NCBI GenBank assembly: GCA_004556455.1
Contig: SFGY01000009.1
Span: 1 to 56,431 of the forward strand
Length of the DNA: 56,431 nt
Direction of reading: 5' to 3'
DNA from: Clostridiales bacterium
GTDB lineage: Bacteria > Bacillota > Clostridia > Saccharofermentanales > DTU023
Below, in pieces: positions 17,534 through 26,791 of this stretch (positions are counted from its first letter, which is position 1; every line of letters starts with the position of its first letter). Both the position numbers and the translations under genes were made by a program. Under the pieces are notes generated by a model that ran no database searches, was not told the DNA's origin, and worked only from the letters and a program-made list of their open reading frames with translations.

Positions 17534-18595
17534 CTATTTCGCAGAAGCTTCATTTCTGCTGTTCATGAAGCCGATGATAAAGAGGATGACGATGCAGGCG
17601 ATGCAGGCGATACGGCCATTGGGGGTGGTTCCCTTACCGCTGGAAGCGAGGCCAAAGTTGTGGCAGAAAGCCGCGCCGACGATCATGCCGAGCACCGTAA
17701 GAGCAGAGTCACTGTTGCCGGTGCCGGTGAGAATGAGCTGGCGCATGGGGCAGCCACCGAGAAGGGTGGAGCCAAAGCCGACCACATAAAGGCCCAGGAT
17801 ATTCCAGAGAATTTCGGTGTGAGCGATCGGCTGTTCAGCCATGCCGAGATTAAATTTGTTAAAGGCAAGGTTCATGACCAGGGCAGCAACAAAGACCGCA
17901 ACGGAACCCCAGAGGAGGGTCGGATCTTTAAACATGACAAGGTCACGAATGGCGCCCGCCTGGCAGATACGTGTGCGCTGAGCCAGAGCACCGGCAATCA
18001 GGGCAACGCAGAGGGAAATGGCCACAGGAGCGTGCATGGAGCCCGGTCCTTTTTCAGAAAACATGAAAAGGGCGGGAACGGCGAGGAAGAGCACGAGCAT
18101 AAGTACTTGGATGAGCGGCATAGCCATGCCGTCGACCGGTTTCTGCACATAGCTGCGCTTCAGAGAGAAGCCTTTTTTCAGGAAATAAACGCCGGTGACG
18201 ACGCCGAGGACAAAGCCGATCAGGCCGATCCAGGCATTGAGATCACCGCCGGCCATTCTCAGAACCATGCGCATGGGGCAGCCGAGGAAGACAAGAGCGC
18301 CGATCATGACCATGAAGCCCATAGCAAAGCGGAGCATCGGAGATGAGCCCCCGCGGGCCTTGAATTCATGCGTGCCCAGTGAGAGCAGGAATGAACCCAG
18401 GATAAAGCCGATAATTTCCGGGCGCAGATACTGGACAACCGGGGCGCTGTGCAGCTTGATGGCGCCTGCCGTGTCGCGCAGGAAGCAGGCAATGCAAAGG
18501 CCCATGTTCCCGGGGTTTCCGGCAAGCATCAGGGCGATGGCGCCGACACCAATCAGCAGGCCGGCGAGGATAAGTTTCATACTGTCTTTCTTCAT
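17534..18595 (-). CDS. yedE: YedE-family putative selenium/sulfur transporter
   Basis: A 353-residue membrane protein with about nine to ten helices of the YeeE/YedE (DUF395) family. It has conserved Cys motifs in membrane segments ('LGCPMRMVLR' and 'LGGCPMRQLIL', plus 'GLCIACFLRD' near the N-terminus). The clostridial branch is found beside selD and yedF and is regarded as a candidate selenium importer; transport of thiosulfate is known for a relative. GGGAGG precedes the ATG by 9 bp. Transcribed leftward with the TusA-like gene. Confidence 0.85.
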   Translation of the reverse strand: MKKDSMKLILAGLLIGVGAIALMLAGNPGNMGLCIACFLRDTAGAIKLHSAPVVQYLRPEIIGFILGSFLLSLGTHEFKARGGSSPMLRFAMGFMVMIGALVFLGCPMRMVLRMAGGDLNAWIGLIGFVLGVVTGVYFLKKGFSLKRSYVQKPVDGMAMPLIQVLMLVLFLAVPALFMFSEKGPGSMHAPVAISLCVALIAGALAQRTRICQAGAIRDLVMFKDPTLLWGSVAVFVAALVMNLAFNKFNLGMAEQPIAHTEILWNILGLYVVGFGSTLLGGCPMRQLILTGTGNSDSALTVLGMIVGAAFCHNFGLASSGKGTTPNGRIACIACIVILFIIGFMNSRNEASAK

Positions 18596-19083
18596 AACGG
18601 ACAGCCTCCCTAAAATGTGATGAGTGACGGCTTGCGCACTTATCTTGCGCTCTTATAAAGAGCTGAAAATCATCTGCAAACCCACCCTCTTCAACGAGCG
18701 TATCGAAAGATACGCATAACAAGTTTATTTTATAGGGAAGATATATCGGTATTCCTCAGCGCTTTGATCGGAAAAACTGTTAATAAAGATTTAATTGTAT
18801 AGAACCGGATTTGTAAACCCTCTTTGATACTGCGTTTTTTCCGAGCATGGAAATTTTGGGTTTCCTGAAACAGCCCTGCTCAGAGACCTGTCTTCCTGAA
18901 CACAGCTGCAAACGAAGTGCAGCAAAAGCAAAGCTAATTGAATGTCGACAGCGGACAAATGTGAGAGAATAGGCTAAGAAAATGGGCTGAGAAATGGACG
19001 AAAATGGTAAAATTCAGCAAACATTCAGCAATAGTGAGATAAAATCAGCCGCAGAATGGTGAGTGCAGAAAGAAAGGGGCAAG
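18596..19083. other. Divergent intergenic region between yedE and a cysteine desulfurase
   Basis: This 490-bp stretch must hold promoters for both divergent genes. On the yedE side there are two small perfect hairpins: GCTCTT-ATA-AAGAGC near 18650-18664 and GCGTATC-GAAA-GATACGC at 18698-18715. A TATAAA box lies on the minus strand near 18732-18737. These would be in or beside the yedE leader and may bind a regulator. I see no open frame. Confidence 0.45.
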
Positions 19084-20373
19084 ATGATGAAACCCAGCGA
19101 TTCAAAATGCATCTATCTCGATCAGGCCAGTACCTCTTCTCCGAAAGCGCCGGGTGTGGCCCGTGTGATGAGCGATTTTCTTGAGAGCGGCGGCTACAAC
19201 ATCTCCCGAGGACATTACCAGGGAGCTGAGGCAGCTGGCCTCGCGGTGCTTGATGCCAGAAAAGCCGTGGCCCGCTTCTTTCATTTCCCCGCCTATCGAC
19301 GCGTCGTTTTTACAAATAACATCACCCATTCGCTGAATCTGGTTCTCAAGGGCTTTTTGCGCCCAGGAGATCGCGTGATCTGCTCCAGCATGGAACACAA
19401 CGCCATGATGCGCCCTTTGCGCCAGTTGGAAAAAATTGGTGTGATCGTGGAAGAGATTCCCAACGATGCCCAGGGACGCTGGCCTCTTGAGGCCGTGCAG
19501 GAAGCCCTTAAGAAACCTGCTCGCGCCCTGGCCATGACTGCGGCCTCCAACGTCTGCGGCACGGTGCTGCCTTTTCGGGAGGTGGCCAAACTCTGCCATG
19601 AGGCCGGGACAGCCTTCATTCTTGACACGGCTCAGGTCGCTGGTACCTTACCTCTGGATGCTGCAGAACTGGGCTGCGACGCCCTCTGTTTTACCGGACA
19701 CAAAGGACTGCTCGGCCCGCAGGGCATAGGTGGTGTGCTCTTTTCCGAGCTCATGGCGGAGGAATGCTCTCCCCTGATCTCCGGCGGAACAGGAAGTTTC
19801 TCCGATTCTGAAGAACTTCCGCCGCTACTGCCGGATCGCTTTGAGGCGGGTACACAGAATCTGCCCGGCATTCTCGGACTCGGTGCAGCCCTGGCGTATC
19901 TGGAGGGTCTGAATGCGGAGGCGCAGGCGGAGGGCTCCCCTGCCACTGAGGCTGTTCCAGGCACCCGCAGTGCTTTCGAGCAGGCTCAGAAGGGCTTATG
20001 GAAAATCGCTGCCGCTGAGCTGGCACTTTGCCGCCGCTTTCTCGAAGGCGCAGAGGCCCTCTCGGAACGCCTGCCGCTGCGAATTCTCGGCCTTCCCTCC
20101 TCATCCTGTCAGCTGGAAAAAGAAGAACGAGTCGCCGTCGTTTCTCTGGATTTTCCCGAGCATGACAATGCCCGGGTGGCCTGGCTGCTCGATCAGAATT
20201 ACGGCATTATGACGCGCACCGGCTTACACTGCGCCCCGCAGGCACACAAGACCCTGGGCAGCTTCCCGCGGGGGTCGGTACGTTTTTCCTTTGGCGGAAC
20301 AAATACCAGCGAAGAGGTCGATGCAGCCTTGGCCGCGCTTGAGGAAATATTAAGTCAGCCGGGAGAAGCTTAG
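19084..20373 (+). CDS. Cysteine desulfurase-like aminotransferase (class V)
   Basis: A 429-residue PLP enzyme. The order of motifs is 'YLDQASTSSPKAP', 'EHNAMMRPL', 'FILDTAQVAGTLPLD', PLP lysine 207 in 'FTGHKGLLGPQG', and the mobile-loop cysteine in 'GLHCAPQAHK'. It belongs to the group often encoded with selD/yedF in Firmicutes, where it may deliver Se or S from Se-cysteine/cysteine. ATG 19084 follows AAAGGGG; the upstream GTG is less likely. An E/A/P/T-rich insert near residues 275-300 is unusual. It faces the DUF3343 gene head-on. Confidence 0.87.
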   Translation: MMKPSDSKCIYLDQASTSSPKAPGVARVMSDFLESGGYNISRGHYQGAEAAGLAVLDARKAVARFFHFPAYRRVVFTNNITHSLNLVLKGFLRPGDRVICSSMEHNAMMRPLRQLEKIGVIVEEIPNDAQGRWPLEAVQEALKKPARALAMTAASNVCGTVLPFREVAKLCHEAGTAFILDTAQVAGTLPLDAAELGCDALCFTGHKGLLGPQGIGGVLFSELMAEECSPLISGGTGSFSDSEELPPLLPDRFEAGTQNLPGILGLGAALAYLEGLNAEAQAEGSPATEAVPGTRSAFEQAQKGLWKIAAAELALCRRFLEGAEALSERLPLRILGLPSSSCQLEKEERVAVVSLDFPEHDNARVAWLLDQNYGIMTRTGLHCAPQAHKTLGSFPRGSVRFSFGGTNTSEEVDAALAALEEILSQPGEA

Positions 20374-20403
20374 CCGGATGAAGCTTTTGGGGCTTAATAG
20401 GAT

Positions 20404-20649
20404 TTACAGTTCCAGCTCGTATTCAGCCTCCGGGCGGATATCTTCCGAGGCCAGCAGGGCTTTTATTTTGTCTTTCTCGGAGAGAGGAGCTGCAAAGGAA
20501 AGGCCGCAGGTTGCGGCAATGGCGCGTGGCACGGGAATGAGGCGGCCGCGCAGAGCATGACGCTGGCAGGCTTCCTCCATGGCGTAGGCTTCGGTGGAGG
20601 TGGCAAAGGTCAGCAGCAGGTGTTTTGTTTTTTGCAGGGGATTTTTCAA
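20404..20649 (-). CDS. DUF3343 small protein (putative Se/S carrier), copy 2
   Basis: An 81-residue protein with 'LLLTFATSTEAYAMEEAC' and 'VPRAIAATCGLSF', the typical DUF3343 pattern with a conserved central Cys. The start is TTG 20649, chosen because GGAG stands 8 bp upstream and it gives the family's normal length; an in-frame start further upstream gives an unrelated N-terminus. Third gene of the likely selD-yedF-DUF3343 run. It is only distantly similar to copy 1 at 16410, so the two may have separate roles. Confidence 0.72.
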   Translation of the reverse strand: MKNPLQKTKHLLLTFATSTEAYAMEEACQRHALRGRLIPVPRAIAATCGLSFAAPLSEKDKIKALLASEDIRPEAEYELEL

Positions 20650-20806
20650 GTGACGTTCTCCAGCGCGATGTTTGCCGCAGGCAGGCGAGAAAAACTTGTA
20701 TGTTAATCGGGAAACTGATTCGCTTTTTCGCGTTGCTGAAAGGCAACGGCGGCAAGCTTCGCTGCAGCCTGCCGCCGTCATTTCCTCTTATTCAGCATGG
20801 CTCCGT

Positions 20807-21403
20807 TTAGTTGTTCATGACTGTGCCGGCCTGCATCTGCATTTCGATGATGCTGTACATGTTGGTGACTTCGCCAACTTCCAATTTGTCTTGCAGACCA
20901 TAGAAGTTCAGGCAGGTTCCACAGGAGAATATCTGCACTCCGGCGTCTGCCAGTTTTTTGAGGTCATCGAGAGCCGGAGAACCGGATGTTGTGAGGTGCA
21001 CCCCACTATTAAAGAAAATCAGGGTATCAGGGATTTCGTCCAGCTGGGTCAGAGAGAAAATGTAGCTTTTCATCAGCGTCGCACCCAGCTTGGGGTCGCC
21101 CTGACCCAGGACATCTTTGGAAAAGACAATGACGGTTTTGCCATTCCTGGCGGACGCAGCAGTCTCGCCGCAGGCACAGGCAGTCTTTTTCACGATATGG
21201 ACGACATAATGCCCGTCTTGTTTTTCTGAACTGACGTCATGGCCGTTATTTTTGGCCATGCGACTGACATTCTGCACTTGCTCATCGCCGTCAACCAGGA
21301 CGTGCAGGAGACTTCCGTTTTCCATCTCGGCGAGTTTCTTTTTGCTTTCGATAACGGGCAGAGGGCAGGCCTGACCCAGACAATCACAGGTAAATTCTTT
21401 CAT
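20807..21403 (-). CDS. yedF: Selenium metabolism protein YedF
   Basis: A 198-residue protein in two parts: an N-terminal TusA-like domain with the CPxP motif ('CLGQACPLPVIESK') and a C-terminal DsrE-like domain (about 85-198) with 'FFNSGVHLTTSGSPALDDL' and a Cys in 'IFSCGTCLNFYG'. This architecture is the selenium-linked YedF family, found almost only in genomes with selD. ATG 21403 has AAAGGA upstream. It lies 170 bp after selD. Proposed as a selenium carrier to SelD; direct proof is limited. Confidence 0.92.
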   Translation of the reverse strand: MKEFTCDCLGQACPLPVIESKKKLAEMENGSLLHVLVDGDEQVQNVSRMAKNNGHDVSSEKQDGHYVVHIVKKTACACGETAASARNGKTVIVFSKDVLGQGDPKLGATLMKSYIFSLTQLDEIPDTLIFFNSGVHLTTSGSPALDDLKKLADAGVQIFSCGTCLNFYGLQDKLEVGEVTNMYSIIEMQMQAGTVMNN

Positions 21404-21573
21404 TCGAGGGCTTCCTTTCTGAATACGGATGGTCATGATACAGATGGTTATACTAAGCTTCCAGAGGACCAGAGCTGTTCTCCGGAGGCAAAATCAAGCT
21501 TAGCACAAGAAAGGCCAGCCCGTTAAGTCGTCGGGAAAGAACCATAATAAGCGCTCGTTTTTCCGATAAAGGA

Positions 21574-22617
21574 CTAACGATTCAGCAGACGGATGCTGAC
21601 CTCTTCTTTTTCGACCAGCTCGCCGACAATCCAGGCCTGGCGTTTTTCACTTTCAAGGCGGGAGATAAGCGTTTTCGCCTTATCCATGGGCAGAGCAAAG
21701 AGCAGACCGCCGGAGGTCTGAGGATCAAAGGCGATATCCTCCAGGGCCAGAGGGACGTCATTCTCTTTAGCATAGCGACCTTCAAGATGAGCGCGGTTAC
21801 GATAAACCGCTGCAGGTAAAATGCCGTCTTTGGCAAGTTCCAGAGCTCCATCCAACAAAGGCAGATCATTGGCGAAAAGGTGCATGGTCAGGCCTGCTCC
21901 TTCAGCCATCTCGGCGGCATGGCCAATGAGGCCGAAGCCGGTGACATCGGTACAGGCAGAGGGTTGGAGATCCCTGGCCAGCTCAGCCGGACGCTTATTG
22001 AGCGAGGCGAGGGTGTCGATCATCAGCCGATGCTGAGAAGCAGTAAGCAAGTCGACCTTGTCGGCCGTCGTCATGGCCCCCGTTCCCAGAGCTTTGGTTA
22101 GCACGAGCACTTCACCTGCCTGACCGCCACCATTGGGCAGAATATCTTTTTCAGCGACGATGCCGACGACAGAAAGCCCATATTTGGGTTCCTGATCCTC
22201 AATGCTGTGTCCACCGGAAATATTGATCCCAGCCTCTATCGCTTTTTCATTGCCGCCTGCCAAAATTTCACGGATGACCCCCGTATCCAGGCAGGAAGGG
22301 ACGGCAAGCAGATTCAAGGCGCTGATGGGCTTTCCTCCCATGGCGTAGACATCCGAAAGCGAATTGGCCGCTGCGACCTGGCCAAATTCGTAGGGATCAT
22401 CCACAATCGGCGGGAAAAAATCCACGGTATGAATGACACAGAAATCAGACGAGAGCTTGTAAACCGCCGCATCGTCAGAGGAATCGAAACCAATCAGCAG
22501 GTTTTCGTCGGGGATTTTGCGGATTCCCGAAAGAATATCGTGCAGGACACCCGGTCCCAGTTTAGCCCCTCAGCCACCGGCCTTGGTCATTTGTGTTAAG
22601 CGAATTTTTTCAGACAC
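21574..22617 (-). CDS. selD: Selenophosphate synthase, itself a selenoprotein
   Basis: SelD makes selenophosphate from selenide and ATP. Translation of the minus strand from GTG 22617 gives 'VSEKIRLTQMTKAGG', then UGA at 22570-22572, then 'GAKLGPGVL'. The UGA is codon 16, the catalytic Cys/Sec position in the family, so it is read as selenocysteine. The full protein is 347 residues. GGGGGA lies about 9 bp before the GTG. A short stem (GGGAC/GTCC with loop CGGGT) about 14 nt after the UGA is the likely SECIS. Downstream are yedF and DUF3343. A reader who stops at UGA would wrongly start the gene at 22425. Confidence 0.95.
22539..22557 (-). promoter_or_regulatory. Candidate bacterial SECIS in selD
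   Basis: Just after the in-frame UGA (22570-22572), GGGAC pairs with GTCCT around a CGGGT loop. A small stem-loop with G in the loop a little over 10 nt after UGA is what SelB needs in bacteria. Seen by eye only. Confidence 0.5.
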
Positions 22618-22649
22618 GCCTGCATTCCCCCTTCGTCAGCAGTAAAGTT

Positions 22650-22679
22650 CAGGCCGGAGGGCAAATGCCCTCCGGCCTG
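22650..22679 (-). terminator. 14-bp hairpin between grdD and selD
   Basis: A perfect palindrome: a 14-bp stem with a 2-nt loop (CAGGCCGGAGGGCA / TGCCCTCCGGCCTG). On the minus strand it is followed by AACTTTACT, a weak T tract. It lies after grdD and 33 bp before selD, so it probably ends most grd transcripts while allowing some to reach selD. A second small repeat (GATCAGA/TCTGATC, 22721-22737) lies upstream of it. Confidence 0.65.
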
Positions 22680-22840
22680 GGAAATAATGAGGACTTTCTT
22701 AAAAGTCTCTGAACCACTTTGATCAGAAGCTCTGATCGGATTTGAGAATCCGTCTCAGCATCGCTTTGAGAATAGCTGAAAACGTTGGTTCAGCCTGCCA
22801 CGTGAGTTAGCACAGGCAGCTGCTGAGCCTTGTCAAGGTA

Positions 22841-24013
22841 CTATTCCCCGATATAGCCAGCCTCTTTGAGGAGTCTTTTGGCTTTTTCGAGATTAGCGTC
22901 GGAAACCCGAATAATCGGACCGGTGCAGCCCATGCCATCCTCAGCATAAATAGCCGCTTTCCAGAGGACCTGGACCGCATCTTCAAGATCCATAACATCG
23001 ATACCCGCGATCTGCGAGGTGACGACTTCGTGAGGCGGAGCTTCCACCTTCGCTTCTGTCGCTTCACCCGCACCCTTGTTTTCCTTGGCCTTGCGGGCAT
23101 CGAGAATCTCCTGAAGTCCGGCTTTTTCAGCAGCGGCATATTCTTTCGCTGCGATCTCGAACACACCGCCTTCAACCAGCTCCGCGGCAAAGCCGATGGC
23201 GTTGGTGATCAGGGGTGCGCCGGAGGCGCGGGAGGCAATGAGCACGAGCTGATGATAGCCCTTGCCGATGCCGGGGCCATAGCCGTAGCCGACGGTTTCG
23301 TAACGGCCCCCGCTGCTGGCTGCGGAAAGCATCTTGGTGAGGACATTGCCGGTGAGGCTGTCGCAGACCAGGACATCCGGTGTGCCGAGCAGCACATCGT
23401 TGCCGCGCAGGATACAGCCGCCATCCGCACGGGCAGATTCGGCGAAGTTAATCTCGTAACCGCGTTTGGCCAGCTCCTTGAGATCCATCTCCACCTGACG
23501 GGCGCCATCGAGGTTGAGGATGCCGACCGTCGGATGCGGGTTGCCGCAGGCTTTAGCGGTAATGATACCGGCAATGGCATTGAGGATCATGCCCTCAATA
23601 CGCACGGTGCTGGAGGTTCCTGTGGTATTGGCGATATAGAAATCTTTGCCTGTCGCCGGAGCCACAGAGCGACCCACCGTAGAAACCCCGATGGGGAAAG
23701 GATAGTGCATGGCCACCGCGCCCTGAGCGCGACCGCTTTTCAGCAGCTCTTCCATAGTAGTGAAGAGTTCATCTTCGCCTGCGACCTTGACCGTCGTGAC
23801 CCCGGAGTTTTCCGGCGCATCTTTGGTTCCGATGTAAAGGACATCGATGCCCTTCTTAGCGGCGTCGACCGCCGCTTTCATCGTATTCTCTTCCCCGTGC
23901 TCAGAACCGAGGCCGGTCAGAGCGATCACGGGGCGCTTGCCGAGTTTGCCGGTTTCCAGCCCTTCGGCCAGTTCCAGGAAGGTCTCGGCGATGTGCTTTT
24001 TAATCTTATCCAT
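22841..24013 (-). CDS. grdD: Glycine/sarcosine/betaine reductase component C, alpha subunit
   Basis: GrdD with GrdC forms component C, which takes the Se-carboxymethyl group from GrdA and releases acetyl phosphate. The 390-residue protein shows 'ALTGLGSEHGEENTMKAA', 'AMHYPFPIGVSTVGRSVAP' and a phosphate-acetyltransferase-like fold. Cys363 in 'GMGCTGPIIRVS' matches the essential C-terminal Cys of the family. A K/E/A-rich segment (near 320-340) is slightly expanded. ATG 24013 follows AAGGTGA and is 10 bp after grdC, so the two are translated together. Confidence 0.95.
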   Translation of the reverse strand: MDKIKKHIAETFLELAEGLETGKLGKRPVIALTGLGSEHGEENTMKAAVDAAKKGIDVLYIGTKDAPENSGVTTVKVAGEDELFTTMEELLKSGRAQGAVAMHYPFPIGVSTVGRSVAPATGKDFYIANTTGTSSTVRIEGMILNAIAGIITAKACGNPHPTVGILNLDGARQVEMDLKELAKRGYEINFAESARADGGCILRGNDVLLGTPDVLVCDSLTGNVLTKMLSAASSGGRYETVGYGYGPGIGKGYHQLVLIASRASGAPLITNAIGFAAELVEGGVFEIAAKEYAAAEKAGLQEILDARKAKENKGAGEATEAKVEAPPHEVVTSQIAGIDVMDLEDAVQVLWKAAIYAEDGMGCTGPIIRVSDANLEKAKRLLKEAGYIGE

Positions 24014-24023
24014 CCGGCTCACC

Positions 24024-25577
24024 TTACGCTTTCTCTTCTTCAGAGGCGCAGAGGGACGCTGCAAAATCACGCAGGGATTCGGCAATCAGCTTGCGGATGC
24101 TGTCCTTGGAAACGCCTCCTTCTTCTCCCGCTTCTTCCCCACTGTTCGGGATCAGCATAAAGGAAATCCCGTCGAAGAGGTTGGTCAGACGGCCGAGGAA
24201 GAGCGAGCCTTTACCGATAATCATGACGCGCTTCATCTCGCCTTTGAGAATATTTTCGCGGGCAAAGCCAATGTAGGGAACGCCCGAGGGAATATGTCCC
24301 TGCGTCGGTGCGTAGCCGGTGAGACCGTGCTCTTTGATGAAGTTCAGCAGTTCTTTCTTTTCGAGCCAGCCCTTCTTAACGGCGAGGGCACCGATCATCT
24401 TGAAGTTGGCTTCCGGGACGTTGCCAGCTCCGGCAGGCTTGGTAATATCCGGGTTCTGCATTTCAGGGGAATATTTGTCGACGTCGAGAATAGTCAGACC
24501 GGCTTTTTCCAGAGGCTCGGTCACCAGAGCAGAGATCACGGCCTGGGGTGCTGAACCGGTACCGACGGTATGGCAGCCGATATGAGCGAGATCGATTTCA
24601 GGGCTCTTGCCATCATTTTCACTCACCACGATGCAGAAGCCACCAAGCATGTCTTCGAGAATGGGCATGTCTTTTTTGACGTGATCTTTTCCGTTCATAC
24701 CGAGTTTGGCCGTGCATCCACCGGCGCAGACGGCCACGTGCTTGAAGGCTTTCGCCTGGACGTAAGACGCAGCCTCCACGAGGGCATGGGCCGGGGCAGC
24801 ACAGAAGCCGCGGGTATCCGAGCCGTTGGCATTGGGCAGGCCGACGATTTCAGCAAGGCTCTTGGCGAAGTTACCGCCGCCGCGCTGGTTCATATCGCCA
24901 CAGGCTTCTTCGCAGCAGTCGATGACATAGTCAATGTCCTCAGGCGAAAGGCCGGAATTTTTGACGCCATGGGCCAGGGCGAGAACGCCAGAGGCTTTGG
25001 CGACGAGGTTTTCGAGCATGACGTGAGCTGAGAGGTTGGGGTCAACATCATGGGCGCGTTTGACACAGCCGATGAGCTTATCACCCTGTAGCAGCGGTTC
25101 TGCATGTTCATCCTTGACGAGATGGGAGATTTCTTCCTCACTGAGGCCTTCCTGGAGACGGCTCAGCATATGTTCCGTCACGATGGGATTCTGGCTGAAA
25201 CGCTCGCGGGTCGCCGCGATAAAGTCTTTTTCCAGTTTAACCAATTCAAACTCATCAGAGATTTGCAGCAGAAGATAAAATTCATCCTGAGGCATGATTT
25301 CACCGAAATGGCCGTAGCGCTCGGGTTTGTCGGATTTCTTGTCATACCAGGGGAAAGGAACCGCTTCCAGTTCTTCCGGAGTAATGTTGCCGATATAGCA
25401 CTGGTTGGGATAATAGGCCAGGGCGTCCTCATAACTGCGAAGATGCTTCGGCGCCTCTTTGAGGTACTCGCTGTTGGGGTTAACCACACGCTCGGTGGTC
25501 TGGGTGGTGCCGTTATTCATGACCATATCAGGAACGTGCACCATAACATAAGATGTGCCTGTGACAACACTGTTCAT
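24024..25577 (-). CDS. grdC: Glycine/sarcosine/betaine reductase component C, beta subunit
   Basis: A 517-residue protein of the thiolase-like/FabH-related GrdC family, beginning 'MNSVVTGTSYVMVHVPDMV'. Conserved parts include 'CVKRAHDVDPNLSAHVMLENL', here trimmed to 'CVKRAHDVDPNLS', and 'DTRGFCAAPAHALVEAA', with the Cys thought to act in acyl transfer. Together with GrdD it makes acetyl phosphate. ATG 25577 has GGAAGG upstream; an in-frame ATG at 25649 gives extra residues not typical of the family. It begins a separate unit, after the terminator that follows grdA. Confidence 0.95.
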   Translation of the reverse strand: MNSVVTGTSYVMVHVPDMVMNNGTTQTTERVVNPNSEYLKEAPKHLRSYEDALAYYPNQCYIGNITPEELEAVPFPWYDKKSDKPERYGHFGEIMPQDEFYLLLQISDEFELVKLEKDFIAATRERFSQNPIVTEHMLSRLQEGLSEEEISHLVKDEHAEPLLQGDKLIGCVKRAHDVDPNLSAHVMLENLVAKASGVLALAHGVKNSGLSPEDIDYVIDCCEEACGDMNQRGGGNFAKSLAEIVGLPNANGSDTRGFCAAPAHALVEAASYVQAKAFKHVAVCAGGCTAKLGMNGKDHVKKDMPILEDMLGGFCIVVSENDGKSPEIDLAHIGCHTVGTGSAPQAVISALVTEPLEKAGLTILDVDKYSPEMQNPDITKPAGAGNVPEANFKMIGALAVKKGWLEKKELLNFIKEHGLTGYAPTQGHIPSGVPYIGFARENILKGEMKRVMIIGKGSLFLGRLTNLFDGISFMLIPNSGEEAGEEGGVSKDSIRKLIAESLRDFAASLCASEEEKA

Positions 25578-25803
25578 GCTCTTTTTTCCTTCCTTTGACA
25601 AAACTTTTTGTCTGTAGATGCTTGCGCGATTCTCAAGCTTACGCTTCATTGCGTTCTTCTTACTCGCTTATCAGCTCTTTAGAGCAGCGAGCCGACCCAT
25701 TTATTTCATTGGAGGCCCTGGGTCTGACCCCCTGATATAAAAACTTTTGTCAGCTTAAGACCATAACACCGGCTTACATAAAGCCGTCAGGCCTGACCCG
25801 TGA

Positions 25804-25850
25804 CAAAAAAAGCCTCCGGGAACCCGCAGTTGGCAGGCTTCGGAGGCTAT
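25804..25850 (-). terminator. Terminator after grdA
   Basis: On the minus strand AGCCTCCG pairs with CGGAGGCT across a loop of about 22 nt and is followed by TTTTTTT. It lies 14 bp past the grdA stop and separates the grdA transcript from grdC-grdD. Confidence 0.85.
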
Positions 25851-25863
25851 CAGTCCCAGGCAA

Positions 25864-26337
25864 TCAGCAGAACTTGCAGAATTCTTCACGAATGCCGTTC
25901 ATCTCTTCAGTGATTTCATCGACATCCAGAACCATTTCCATCATGCTGACTTGCTCCTCGTAGACTGCCTCGTCAAACTCCTGTTTGACTTCTTCTTCGC
26001 ACACATGATAACAAGCGAGTCCCAACGAGACTCCCGTCAACGGACCAGCGAAGGTCGGGTCACCGGCTTCAACAGTTTCGCAGGCCAGACCTGCGCCCTC
26101 TGCATCGGCCGCACCAAGCAACACAACAATGTTCTCGGCGCCATACTTTTCGCTGAACTCGAGAACACGTTTCTGGTTCTCAAGGTCCATTGCACCTGCG
26201 GCGGTTCAGACGAAGCACTCCGTGGAGGAGAACACAACTTCGGCACCAGCGGTTTCCGCACACGCAGCAATTGCGGGTCCGGGAATTCCGTCACGGTCGC
26301 CGATTACGACGACTTTCTTGTCTTTCAGAATAGCCAT
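25864..26337 (-). CDS. grdA: Glycine reductase component A, selenoprotein
   Basis: GrdA carries the Se-carboxymethyl intermediate between component B and component C. From ATG 26337 the frame reads 'MAILKDKKVVVIGDRDG', then at codon 44 (26206-26208) UGA within 'STECFV-U-TAAGAMDL'. The CxxU motif (Cys41, Sec44) is the known active site. The 157-residue length is normal. AAAGGAGA precedes the ATG. It lies between trxA (126 bp upstream) and a terminator. Treating the UGA as a stop would wrongly leave only a 108-residue fragment. Confidence 0.97.
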
Positions 26338-26404
26338 TGTTTCTCCTTTCCGGGTATTCCCCTTTTTTTATTCTATAGAAAGCGCATTCACGCCATCTAT
26401 ACAA

Positions 26405-26433
26405 AATTTATCATGGACCGGCTACAAAAGCAA
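26405..26433 (-). promoter_or_regulatory. Possible promoter for grdA
   Basis: On the minus strand, TTGCTT (26428-26433), a 17-bp spacer and TAAATT (26405-26410). It would start transcription in the trxA-grdA gap, which would suit the high amounts of GrdA needed. Match to consensus is moderate. Confidence 0.4.
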
Positions 26434-26462
26434 TTGACGATGTCGCCAGTCCTGCGGGCTAA

Positions 26463-26789
26463 TCAGGCCTGCTCGTAGTACTTTTTGATCATCGCTTCGA
26501 CCGCCTCAACGGTCGCGGCATCTTTAACGAGTTCTTCGACACGCTTGCCACCCTGGTACACTCCGATGACAGGCAGTCCCATGATGCCCTGAGCAATAGC
26601 GGCACGGCGGGCTTTGGTGGTATTGAGGGCAACAAATTTCAGCTTATCACCGTACTTTTCGGAAAAAGCATCAATGTGCGGACGCAGAGCGGCGCAGGGC
26701 ACACAACCGTCACCGAAAAAGTCAACGATGACTGTGCCTTCGGCTTCCAGTACTTCCTGATCAAAATTCTTGCGATCAGCTTCTATCAT
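26463..26789 (-). CDS. trxA: Thioredoxin of the glycine reductase system
   Basis: A 108-residue thioredoxin fold with the active site Cys29-Val-Pro-Cys32 ('DGCVPC') instead of the usual CGPC. The GCVPC form is known from glycine-reductase thioredoxins of amino-acid-fermenting clostridia. The cis-Pro follows in 'MGLPVIGV'. It passes electrons from TrxB to GrdA. ATG 26789 is preferred over 26795 because GGAGGA then has 7-bp spacing. The ribosome site lies in the end of a possible small gene upstream. Confidence 0.94.
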   Translation of the reverse strand: MIEADRKNFDQEVLEAEGTVIVDFFGDGCVPCAALRPHIDAFSEKYGDKLKFVALNTTKARRAAIAQGIMGLPVIGVYQGGKRVEELVKDAATVEAVEAMIKKYYEQA

Positions 26790-26791
26790 GG

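Noticed and set aside
25864..26190. grdA as a 108-residue protein starting at an internal ATG, or as a pseudogene with a stop
   Set aside because: The upstream frame matches GrdA exactly through a UGA at the known selenocysteine position, and the decoding machinery is in the window.
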